This document shows, piece by piece, positions 1 to 6,259 of a DNA stretch of 9,186 nucleotides; the stretch's first letter is position 1, and each line of letters opens with the position of its first letter. The position numbers were made by a program, and so were the translations under genes. The notes under the pieces are model-generated. The model worked only from the letters and a program-made list of their open reading frames with translations, had not been told where the DNA came from and did not search any database. Where the stretch lies: the NCBI GenBank assembly GCA_023448955.1, contig JAEXJU010000129.1, positions 1 to 9,186 on the forward strand, written 5' to 3'. Source of the DNA: Bacteroidota bacterium. Lineage in GTDB: Bacteria > Bacteroidota > Bacteroidia > Flavobacteriales > Weeksellaceae.

Positions 1-676
1 TTCATCTACTTTACCATCCATTCCTTTCCATATCTGAAGCCAGTAATCTTTTCTGTAGAATCCCATCAGAATAGAATTGAGAGCCCAATACTTTCTCTGA
101 GTAAAATTATCAACCTTTCCTAATTTATAAAGCATAGTAAAGAATTTATACCGGTTGTAGAAAAATGCATCCATCAGCTTTCCCGGAAAAAAAAGCAGGG
201 ATTTTGGCTTTGCAGATTCCAGATTATCAGAAATTGGGTTTATGATGAGGTCTTCTCTGTCAGATTCATTACCCAGCCAGCCAAGCTTTATAAGATTAAT
301 GTTGTGATGTTCAGATTGTTTTGCCAGCTCATCAACATCAACAGGGTTTGTAAACAACATCATCTTCGGTAATAATGATATAATCAGAAGCTGCTTTTAC
401 GTTGTTATACCAAAATTTTGTAGGGATTTCAAAACCATTGATTTTTTTTCCGGAATCCAGATTTTCTTTGATGGCTCTGATTTTCTTTTGATAATTGTCT
501 GAGAGAATAATCTCTGCATCAGGATATTTTTGTCTGATTTTATCGAGGTATTTTTCCGGTGTTCCATCATCCAGAATTTTTATTCGGTAAGTTCCCGAAA
601 CAAATTTCTTTACGGATGCAATACATCTGTCCAGGTAAAAAGGGCGATTGAATGATTTAATAAAAATTGTAATCAT
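1..676 (-). pseudogene. Glycosyltransferase (GT-A fold), frameshifted and cut by the left edge
   Basis: Probable sugar transferase acting at the cytoplasmic face of the inner membrane. From the ATG at 676 the frame starts ITIFIKSFNRPFYL, a GT-A N-terminus, followed by LDDG (residues 35-38) and a DXD-like TEDD (103-106) that would bind the metal and nucleotide sugar. It then hits TGA at 338-340 after 112 residues. Reading on in the frame reached by dropping one C from the CCC at 346-344 gives an open frame of 114 codons from 342 to the window edge. That part has no start of its own and reads like the acceptor half of the same enzyme (PVDVDELAKQ..., IKLGWLGNES, QRKYWALNSILMGFYRK). So one gene appears to be split by a +1 base. 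It is last of three genes in its operon within the window, 15 nt after the GT2 gene. The donor and acceptor are unknown. A sequencing error is a real alternative to a true pseudogene. Confidence 0.8.
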
Positions 677-691
677 GAAAATCTTTAGTTG

Positions 692-1660
692 TTAATTAAT
701 TTTATTTAGCAACTTAGCGTTTTTATAGAAAACTTCTTCACCCATTTTCAGCAGTATTAAGTTCTTCAGATAAAAAATATCTTTTGAAGAGTTAGCATTA
801 TAAAGGCTGATCAGTTTTCTGAATCCGTTATAATCAAAATATTTTTTTGAAACGTTAATGGCTTTCCTGAGCAGTTTTTTAGATGGATTATTATAAATAT
901 TAAGAAAAGTTTCCGGATCAAATTCATCATACGAATCTTTACCCTTTCGCAAGCGTTCTTTATAAAATTCCTTGCTCTGGTTCACAAAAAGATTTTTAAT
1001 GACCTTATCCTGCTCACGGGAAAGCGAGTTTTGTAATATTCTGTAATCCAGCAGGCAATCTTTTAGGTTGGCCATCTTCATATTATCTGTCATTATCCTC
1101 AGGTAGAAATCATAATCTTCACAATATCGCATTTTCTCCCTGTAAAAGTCTTCATAGAAATCCTTTCTGAACATTATCACTGGATGATAAAGGGAAATTT
1201 TTTTCGGCATTATTTTTCTGATCTGTTCATCATTTTCGGGAGGAATCATTAATCCCAGATCTCCGTTATTTTCATCCACTTTTCTCAAGGCTGCACCCAC
1301 AATAAAAATGTCCGGATTGTTTTCCAAAAAGTCAAACTGTAGCTGGAGACGGTCTTTTCTGGAAATATCATCGTGATCTATGCGTGCTATGTATTTCCCT
1401 TTGGCCTGTCTGCATCCAGAATTCAGGTTTCGGATAAATCCGGCCGGACCGATGTTCGTCTGATTTCTGAAAGATTTTATTCTCGGGTCTTTTTCCGCAA
1501 ATTGTTTAATGATGTCAGGTGTGCGGTCTGTAGAAGCATCATCAATAATGATAAACTCAAAAGCCTGGAAGGTCTGATCCAGAATTGCCCGGATGCTTTT
1601 GTCAAGAAAATTGCTGCCATTGTAAACTGACATCACAACAGATATTTTTGGTGTGTGCAT
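692..1660 (-). CDS. GT2-family glycosyltransferase
   Basis: Predicted inverting family 2 glycosyltransferase of 322 residues, cytoplasmic or peripheral at the inner membrane, adding one sugar to a lipid-linked repeat unit. The classic GT2 order is visible: ISVVMSVYNG at 6-15 (first beta strand), IIIDDAST at 37-44 (nucleotide binding), ARIDHDD at 92-98 with the DXD-type metal site, a YHPVIMFRK segment at 158-166, and CEDYDFYLR at 180-188 carrying the likely general base. The C-terminal third (about 215-322) is lysine-rich and helical and probably sets acceptor choice or membrane contact. No transmembrane helix is obvious. It starts 10 nt after the acyltransferase stop, with no clear Shine-Dalgarno site, and ends 15 nt before the frameshifted glycosyltransferase, so the three are probably co-transcribed. 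Family assignment is secure; the sugar and linkage cannot be read from sequence. Confidence 0.93.
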   Translation of the reverse strand: MHTPKISVVMSVYNGSNFLDKSIRAILDQTFQAFEFIIIDDASTDRTPDIIKQFAEKDPRIKSFRNQTNIGPAGFIRNLNSGCRQAKGKYIARIDHDDISRKDRLQLQFDFLENNPDIFIVGAALRKVDENNGDLGLMIPPENDEQIRKIMPKKISLYHPVIMFRKDFYEDFYREKMRYCEDYDFYLRIMTDNMKMANLKDCLLDYRILQNSLSREQDKVIKNLFVNQSKEFYKERLRKGKDSYDEFDPETFLNIYNNPSKKLLRKAINVSKKYFDYNGFRKLISLYNANSSKDIFYLKNLILLKMGEEVFYKNAKLLNKIN

Positions 1661-1670
1661 TCCGGTAATA

Positions 1671-2201
1671 TTAAGATAATGTTTGATTTAGCTTTACGAT
1701 ACTTCCGGAAGGAACGTCTTTATATATCAAGCAGCCTGCGCCAATAATACAGTTGTCACCGATTGTTACACCCTTCAGAACTGTAACATTACTTCCCAGC
1801 CAGCAGTTTTTACCAATTTTTATGGGTGCTGATTTGAACTTTTTATGTTCTACAATTTCTGCAGTATATTCGTGGTTATGATCGTAGAGTTTTACACCTT
1901 CGCCAAAAAGAGTATTCTCACCAATCTCAATTTTTTCAATAGCATTGATGGAACAGTAGTTATTCATAAAAACATTTTTTTCCAAGATCACTTCTGCATT
2001 TTTTCCCAATACAAAATTGATGTAATTTTTTAGATTGATATCTGAGCCGATTGTCAGCGATGCCGAAGGATGGATATATATGCTGGAAAAATTCCCGATT
2101 CTGAAAGCCTTTCCAATAGTGGAGTTGGCATTCTGTCGGATGACACCAAGTGTGTTTTCTTTCAGTATCTTATAAATGATTTTGGAGAATAATTTCATCA
2201 T
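1671..2201 (-). CDS. Left-handed beta-helix (hexapeptide) acyltransferase
   Basis: Predicted O- or N-acyltransferase of the maltose/galactoside/chloramphenicol acetyltransferase-like group, 176 residues, cytoplasmic, probably using acetyl-CoA and acting as a trimer. Hexapeptide repeats run from about residue 48 to 169; the clearest coils are IEIGEN, IKIGKN, WLGSNV, TVLKGV and TIGDNC. The loop YDHNHEY (106-112) interrupts the helix and carries the likely catalytic histidine, as in family members with DHxH. The closing IYKDVPSGSIV is typical of the last coil. The N-terminal 30 residues are basic and lack helix repeats. Two adjacent ATGs (2201 and 2198) give MMKLF; either could be the start. It is the first gene of the left operon, just downstream of a good Bacteroidota promoter box. 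The likely substrate is a sugar or nucleotide sugar of the pathway; serine acetyltransferase is unlikely because the sequence is short and lacks that enzyme's N-terminal domain. Confidence 0.9.
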   Translation of the reverse strand: MMKLFSKIIYKILKENTLGVIRQNANSTIGKAFRIGNFSSIYIHPSASLTIGSDINLKNYINFVLGKNAEVILEKNVFMNNYCSINAIEKIEIGENTLFGEGVKLYDHNHEYTAEIVEHKKFKSAPIKIGKNCWLGSNVTVLKGVTIGDNCIIGAGCLIYKDVPSGSIVKLNQTLS

Positions 2202-2214
2202 TATTGTATTGATG

Positions 2215-2222
2215 CAAATATA
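2215..2222 (-). promoter_or_regulatory. Bacteroidota -7 promoter box for the left operon
   Basis: On the minus strand this reads TATATTTG, a full match to the Bacteroidota -7 consensus TAnnTTTG. It ends 13 nt before the ATG at 2201, which would give a very short leader of about 8 nt. No convincing -33 TTG is found at the usual 17-23 nt spacing. By chance roughly 0.04 such boxes would be expected per strand in a 70-bp gap of this composition (rough estimate), so position and match together support it. Confidence 0.55.
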
Positions 2223-2246
2223 CTGCTAAAAGCAAGTTTTTATTTC

Positions 2247-2254
2247 TATTTTTG
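2247..2254 (+). promoter_or_regulatory. Bacteroidota -7 promoter box for the plus-strand GT2 gene
   Basis: TATTTTTG matches the TAnnTTTG consensus fully and lies 17 nt before the ATG at 2272 (26 nt before the alternative ATG at 2281). No -33 TTG is seen at standard spacing, so the promoter may be weak or activator-dependent. The 24 bases between this box and the divergent minus-strand box mean that the -33 regions of the two promoters must overlap. Confidence 0.55.
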
Positions 2255-2271
2255 CCTAAAATTAGTAAAAA

Positions 2272-3276
2272 ATGCAATTGATGAATCCTCTAGTTACAGT
2301 TTCTGTCCCTATTTATAAATGTGAAAAGTTTATAGAAAACAGCCTTGTTTCGGTCAAAAATCAAAGCTACAAAAATATGGAGGTCATTCTTGTAAATGAT
2401 CAGACACCGGATAATAGTGTAAATATTATAGAGCGATTCATTAAGGAAAATGATCTACAAAACTGGAAAATAATACATTTAGAATCCAATTCCGGTCTTT
2501 CTGTGGTTCGGAATGAGGGAATATTAAATGCAACTGGAAAATATATTTTCTTTTTAGATAGTGATGATGAGCTTTATCCGGATGCTATTGAAAACCTTGT
2601 CAGACTTTCGGAGGAAACCGGAGCGGAAATTTCTATGGGTGAAGTACAGGGAATAAACCTTCCGTCAGGTGAATTAGTTGATGTTTTTCCAATTTATAGC
2701 CAGCAAAATATTCTGAAAGGCAATCTTCAGATTTTGAAAGAACTGGTTAACGGAGGATTTGCAGTATCATCTTGGAATAAATTAATAAGACTGGATTTTC
2801 TGAGATCCCATCAGCTTTTTTTCACGAAGGGTTTGTATGCACAGGATTCACTGCAGACTTTTGAAATGGCTTTGAAATTGGAAACATTGGCATTTTTAAG
2901 AAAGAAAACTTATATCTACTATCTTCATCAGGATTCTGTGATCCATAATAGAAAAAAGGTCCATTTTGATAATTGGATTACAATTGCTCAAAAGATTAAT
3001 GAGCACTATAACAGAGAAAAAAATGAAGATCGAAAGAAATTAATTTTAGAATATCTGATCGACTTCAAAGCAATAACTCTGCAAATGAATTGGAAAGCAC
3101 AGAAAAATGAACAGCTATGGAAAAAAAGTTACATAGCTTACAAAAATCTGAAATCATTAAGTATTTCTGATTATTTATCTTCCGGCTATTCATCAAAAAT
3201 AAAAAAGCAGGACTTATTTTATCGCCTGCCTTTATTTATTGGATATCCATTTTTCCGATGGAGATTTGACCGCTGA
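2272..3276 (+). CDS. GT2-family glycosyltransferase, lone plus-strand gene
   Basis: Predicted inverting GT2 glycosyltransferase of 334 residues and the only plus-strand gene. Visible motifs are VTVSVPIYKCEKFI at 8-21, VILVNDQTPDNS at 38-49 (nucleotide-binding ND), SGLSVVRNEGI at 74-84, and IFFLDSDDELYPD at 92-104 with the DXD metal site. The usual E-D pair of the catalytic segment appears as YAQDS (189-193), with Gln before the Asp. HQDSVIHNRK (219-228) matches the region after the catalytic domain in capsule-type GT2 enzymes. The C-terminal 100 residues are basic and aromatic and may lie on the membrane. The start could be Met1 (2272) or Met4 (2281); family members commonly begin only a few residues before the first strand, so Met4 is quite possible. 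It is transcribed divergently from the left operon and converges on the dehydrogenase gene with no spacer. Donor and acceptor are unknown. Confidence 0.93.
   Translation: MQLMNPLVTVSVPIYKCEKFIENSLVSVKNQSYKNMEVILVNDQTPDNSVNIIERFIKENDLQNWKIIHLESNSGLSVVRNEGILNATGKYIFFLDSDDELYPDAIENLVRLSEETGAEISMGEVQGINLPSGELVDVFPIYSQQNILKGNLQILKELVNGGFAVSSWNKLIRLDFLRSHQLFFTKGLYAQDSLQTFEMALKLETLAFLRKKTYIYYLHQDSVIHNRKKVHFDNWITIAQKINEHYNREKNEDRKKLILEYLIDFKAITLQMNWKAQKNEQLWKKSYIAYKNLKSLSISDYLSSGYSSKIKKQDLFYRLPLFIGYPFFRWRFDR
3195..3233 (-). terminator. Intrinsic terminator of the main minus-strand operon, inside the convergent GT2 gene
   Basis: On the minus strand the arm AAAGGCAGG (3233-3225) pairs with CCTGCTTTT (3211-3203), nine pairs including one G-U, around a 13-nt loop. 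The 3' arm runs into a T-rich tail to 3195 (TTTTTTATTTTT counted from 3206). The hairpin starts 43 nt after the dehydrogenase stop codon. It is wholly contained in codons for the last part of the opposite gene. Read on the plus strand the stem has only the 5-bp GCAGG/CCTGC core before an A-C mismatch, so it should work mainly for minus-strand transcripts. Confidence 0.6.
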
Positions 3277-4563
3277 TTACAGTCTCTTCACACCATCTTC
3301 TTTTTCCAGAATCCCTTTAACATCATAAATAATCCCGTTTTCTGCAAGTAGATTTTTGATGTTGAGATTCTCAAATTCTTTGTGGGAAACAGCCAAAACA
3401 ACTGCGTCGTATTTTTTGAAAGGCGGTTTTGTAGAAGTTTCCAAACCATATTCGTGCATCACTTCATCAGGATTGGCCCAAGGATCAAAAATAGAAACAT
3501 TAATGCCATAATCTTCCAGATTTCTCACTACATCTACTACTTTAGTATTGCGCACATCTGGACAGTTTTCCTTGAACGTAAATCCTAAAACCAAGACATC
3601 TGAACCGTTTACTTTCACGTCTTTTTTCAGCATTTGTTTCACGGTTTCACTGGCAACATATTGTCCCATAGAATCATTCATCCGTCTTCCAGCCAAAATG
3701 ATTTCCGGATGATAGCCAAATTCCTGAGCTTTCTGAGCCAGATAGTAAGGATCTACACCAATGCAATGTCCGCCCACTAAGCCTGGCTTGAATGGCAGAA
3801 AATTCCATTTCGTTCCGGCAGCAGTCAATACATCGTGAGTATCAATGCCCATTAAGTTAAAAATCTTTGCCAGTTCATTGACAAATGCAATATTGATGTC
3901 TCGCTGAGAGTTTTCTATCACTTTGGCAGCTTCTGCGACTTTTATGGTTGGTGCAAGATGCGTTCCGGCTATAATAACGGATTTGTAAAGATCATCCACT
4001 ATTTTCCCAATTTCCGGAGTGGAGCCAGCCGTAACTTTCAGGATTTTTTCTACGGTGTGAAGTTTGTCTCCAGGATTGATTCTCTCCGGTGAATATCCTG
4101 CAAAAAAATCGATGTTAAATTTCATTCCGGTGTTTTTTTCCAAAACAGGAATGCATTCTTCTTCGGTAACGCCAGGGTAAACAGTAGATTCGTAAATCAC
4201 AATATCGCCTTTTTTCAAAACTTTAGCCACTGTTTCGCTCGCTTTGTAAAGCGGAGTAAGATCTGGACGGTTGTTTTTATCTACAGGCGTAGGAACTGTA
4301 ACCACATATATGTTGGAATCTGCAATATCTTCCAGTTTATTTGAGCAAAATAAGCCTGTTTCTCCCAATTTTGGATTATTTGGAACTAAAGCCGACTTTA
4401 ATAAATCGTCTTCTACTTCCAGCGTTTCATCTTTTCCAGCGTTGAGTTCGGCAATTCTTTTTTCATTAATGTCGAAACCTACAACTGGATATTTGGTAGA
4501 AAATAATCTCGCGAGAGGCAAACCAACATAACCAAGACCGATGATTGTAATTTTATGACTCAT
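3277..4563 (-). CDS. wbpO: UDP-N-acetylhexosamine 6-dehydrogenase (WbpO/TviB family)
   Basis: Predicted cytoplasmic NAD-dependent dehydrogenase that oxidises C6 of UDP-GalNAc or UDP-GlcNAc to the uronic acid in two steps through a thioester. At 428 residues it has the usual length for the family. The N-terminal Rossmann site is IIGLGYVGLPLA at 7-18 (G9, G11, G14), with VTVPTP at 88-93 and the YEST segment at 124-127. SPERINPGD at 158-166 holds the catalytic Glu160 and is typical of the WbpO/TviB subgroup rather than UDP-glucose dehydrogenases. AAKVIENSQRDINIAFVNE at 212-230 gives the active-site Lys/Asn, GGHCIGVDPYYL at 264-275 the nucleophile Cys267, and GFTFKENCPDVRNTK at 327-341 the C-terminal UDP-binding domain. 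It follows the 4-epimerase by 13 nt and is the last gene of its operon, with its stop codon touching that of the convergent GT2 gene. UDP-ManNAc dehydrogenase (WecC/WbpA) is the main alternative; the neighbouring 4-epimerase favours WbpO/TviB. Confidence 0.92.
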   Translation of the reverse strand: MSHKITIIGLGYVGLPLARLFSTKYPVVGFDINEKRIAELNAGKDETLEVEDDLLKSALVPNNPKLGETGLFCSNKLEDIADSNIYVVTVPTPVDKNNRPDLTPLYKASETVAKVLKKGDIVIYESTVYPGVTEEECIPVLEKNTGMKFNIDFFAGYSPERINPGDKLHTVEKILKVTAGSTPEIGKIVDDLYKSVIIAGTHLAPTIKVAEAAKVIENSQRDINIAFVNELAKIFNLMGIDTHDVLTAAGTKWNFLPFKPGLVGGHCIGVDPYYLAQKAQEFGYHPEIILAGRRMNDSMGQYVASETVKQMLKKDVKVNGSDVLVLGFTFKENCPDVRNTKVVDVVRNLEDYGINVSIFDPWANPDEVMHEYGLETSTKPPFKKYDAVVLAVSHKEFENLNIKNLLAENGIIYDVKGILEKEDGVKRL

Positions 4564-4576
4564 TAATTTTAATTTT

Positions 4577-5572
4577 TTATTTTAGATTTTCCCAATACCA
4601 TTTTACAGCTTCTTTCAATCCGTCTTTCATAGAATATTGAGGTTGGTAATTTAATAGATTTTTTGCTTTTTCAATGCTTGCAAGAGAATGAGGAACATCG
4701 CCTTTTCTGTAATCGCCATAGATTATTTCTACATCTGCAATTTTTGGATCGAAATCCGAAAGGTATTCTTTCAGATATTTTACCAGATCGTTAAGTGTAG
4801 TTCTCTCACCAAAAGCAGTGTTGTAAACCTGATTGAGCGACTCTGGATGATCCGAAGTCAGTGCAAGAAGATTCATTAAAATAACATTATCGATATAAGT
4901 AAAATCTCTGGAATACTCGCCACCACCGTTTATGACTGGACTCTGATGACTCATCAGTTGCATTACAAATTTCGGGATTACAGCTGCGTAAGCGCCGTTT
5001 GGATTTTGTTTCCGTCCAAAAACATTGAAATATCTGAGACCAATGGTATCAAAATCATAAGTTCTTTTGAAAACATCGGCATACAATTCATTCACAAATT
5101 TTGTAATGGCATAAGGTGACAGTGGTTTCCCTATTTTGTCTTCGACTTTTGGAAGGCTTTCCGAGTCGCCATAAGTAGATGAACTGGCAGCATAAATGAA
5201 CCTTTTGACACCCGCATCTCTGGCAGCAACCAGCATATTCAGGAATCCTCCAACATTTACATCATTACTGGTAACGGGATCATTAATAGATCGCGGTACT
5301 GAGCCAAGTGCAGCCTGGTGAAGAATAAAATCCTGATTTTCGCAAGCGTTTTTACAATCTTCAGGGTTTCTTATATCGCCTTCTATCAGTCTAAAATTTG
5401 GGTTTTCTATAATTGCTGCGAGATTTTCTCGAAATCCTGTCGCAAAATTATCCAGACAAGTAACGTTTGCTCCTAACGATAAAAGTTCTTCGCAAAGATT
5501 GGAACCAATAAATCCGGCACCGCCGGTAACCAGAATGTTTTTATTTTCTAGTTTTTCTTTAAAATTATGCAT
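4577..5572 (-). CDS. wbpP: UDP-N-acetylhexosamine 4-epimerase (WbpP/TviC family)
   Basis: Predicted cytoplasmic extended short-chain dehydrogenase, 331 residues, interconverting UDP-GlcNAc/UDP-GalNAc or their uronic acids at C4 with bound NAD. The sequence shows the NAD site VTGGAGFIGSNL at 15-26 (G17xxG20xxG23), GDIRNPED at 65-72, HQAALGSVPRSINDP at 85-99 (a hallmark of the WbpP/TviC group), AASSSTYG at 128-135, and the catalytic SPYAITK with Tyr154 and Lys158. LRYFNVFGRKQNPNGAYAAV at 179-198 and GEYSRDFTYIDNV at 218-230 form the substrate domain. The roughly 10-residue extension before the first strand is normal for the subgroup. It lies directly upstream of the dehydrogenase and 6 nt after the small SDR gene, so the pair should be made together, giving UDP-GalNAcA or UDP-GlcNAcA. 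The family is secure; the order of epimerisation and oxidation is not. Confidence 0.93.
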   Translation of the reverse strand: MHNFKEKLENKNILVTGGAGFIGSNLCEELLSLGANVTCLDNFATGFRENLAAIIENPNFRLIEGDIRNPEDCKNACENQDFILHQAALGSVPRSINDPVTSNDVNVGGFLNMLVAARDAGVKRFIYAASSSTYGDSESLPKVEDKIGKPLSPYAITKFVNELYADVFKRTYDFDTIGLRYFNVFGRKQNPNGAYAAVIPKFVMQLMSHQSPVINGGGEYSRDFTYIDNVILMNLLALTSDHPESLNQVYNTAFGERTTLNDLVKYLKEYLSDFDPKIADVEIIYGDYRKGDVPHSLASIEKAKNLLNYQPQYSMKDGLKEAVKWYWENLK

Positions 5573-5578
5573 ATATAA

Positions 5579-6259
5579 TCAGGAGTAATATTTTTCTAAG
5601 ATTTTGCAAAGATAAGATTCTTTATCTGTCAATCCGTTAATCTTAAAATAACTTTCTACATCAGGAACGTTAATATCATAGCCTGAACCACTTTTAATAA
5701 GGTTTAAATCGAGTTTTTTATTATAAAACCGCTCAATAATTTCCAGGATCTCAATGATTGCATAGTTTTGAATATATGCAACGTTGATAATTTTGTTCAG
5801 TTCTTTCTTTTCTAACAAGTCAAATGTAATGTTCTTAATGTCTTCAGCATCAATGAGATTTCTTGTAGCTTTTGTATGAACGTTAATGATTTCATTATTA
5901 TTGACAGATCTCATAAGATAATTCATCAGAAGATTAGGATTCCCGCCTGATCCGACAGCATTGCTAACTCTGAGAATCAAATATTTTTTACAAGATTGCT
6001 TTATAAGCTGTTCCATCTTCAATTTATGTAGCACATAATCACTGCCTGTTTTAGAAGAATCGTAAATACTGCATGTGGAAAAATAAACGAATATTTTTTC
6101 AGAATTTTCAGAAATGGTTTCATTAATAAGATTTTCCTCCCTTTTGAATTCTTCCAGTCTTGTTTCCAATGAGTTGGATACACCTGAAGCAAAAAAAACG
6201 GTGTCATTTCTATCACTATCCGTGAAAAGATTGGCAATAAGGCCTCTACCTACTATCAT
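5579..6259 (-). CDS. Short NAD-dependent epimerase/dehydratase-like protein (SDR)
   Basis: Predicted cytoplasmic SDR-type nucleotide-sugar-modifying enzyme or reductase, only 226 residues, about 100 shorter than the 4-epimerase next to it. The NAD site GRGLIA (4-9) begins almost at the first residue, so the first beta strand is minimal. An in-frame stop two codons before the ATG rules out a longer N-terminus. VYFSTCSIYD (58-67) gives the catalytic Ser/Thr region, and DYVLHKLKME (74-83) the YxxxK pair Tyr75/Lys79. LRVSNAVGSGGNPN (96-109) and TRNLIDAEDI (132-141) resemble the substrate domain and RDFI/V-DV motif of epimerases. The ATG overlaps the stop of the upstream SGNH gene as ATGA, implying translational coupling, and it is strongly AT-rich like that gene. 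It probably acts on a sugar of the same glycan; the reaction is unknown. Close relatives could be 4-ketoreductases of deoxysugar pathways, but no 4,6-dehydratase is present here to support that. Confidence 0.82.
   Translation of the reverse strand: MIVGRGLIANLFTDSDRNDTVFFASGVSNSLETRLEEFKREENLINETISENSEKIFVYFSTCSIYDSSKTGSDYVLHKLKMEQLIKQSCKKYLILRVSNAVGSGGNPNLLMNYLMRSVNNNEIINVHTKATRNLIDAEDIKNITFDLLEKKELNKIINVAYIQNYAIIEILEIIERFYNKKLDLNLIKSGSGYDINVPDVESYFKINGLTDKESYLCKILEKYYS

Noticed and set aside
338..346. Programmed +1 frameshifting at CCC TGT in the glycosyltransferase
   Set aside because: The A-site codon would be a sense codon rather than a stop, and there is no stimulatory element visible. 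Mutation or sequencing error is simpler.
1373..1630. 85-codon plus-strand frame opposite the GT2 gene
   Set aside because: It is complementary to the catalytic motifs of the GT2 gene and shows no independent coding character.
1701..1714. Short palindromes such as CTTCCGGAAG and, near 1440, CCGGCCGG
   Set aside because: They are short, lie in coding sequence, have no T-tail and are not repeated as a set, so I see no regulatory role.
5607..5614. Minus-strand TATCTTTG, a TAnnTTTG match just upstream of the 4-epimerase gene
   Set aside because: It lies inside the SDR coding sequence. The nearest TTG is only 15 nt away, short of the usual spacing, and about ten chance matches are expected over both strands of a window with this composition.
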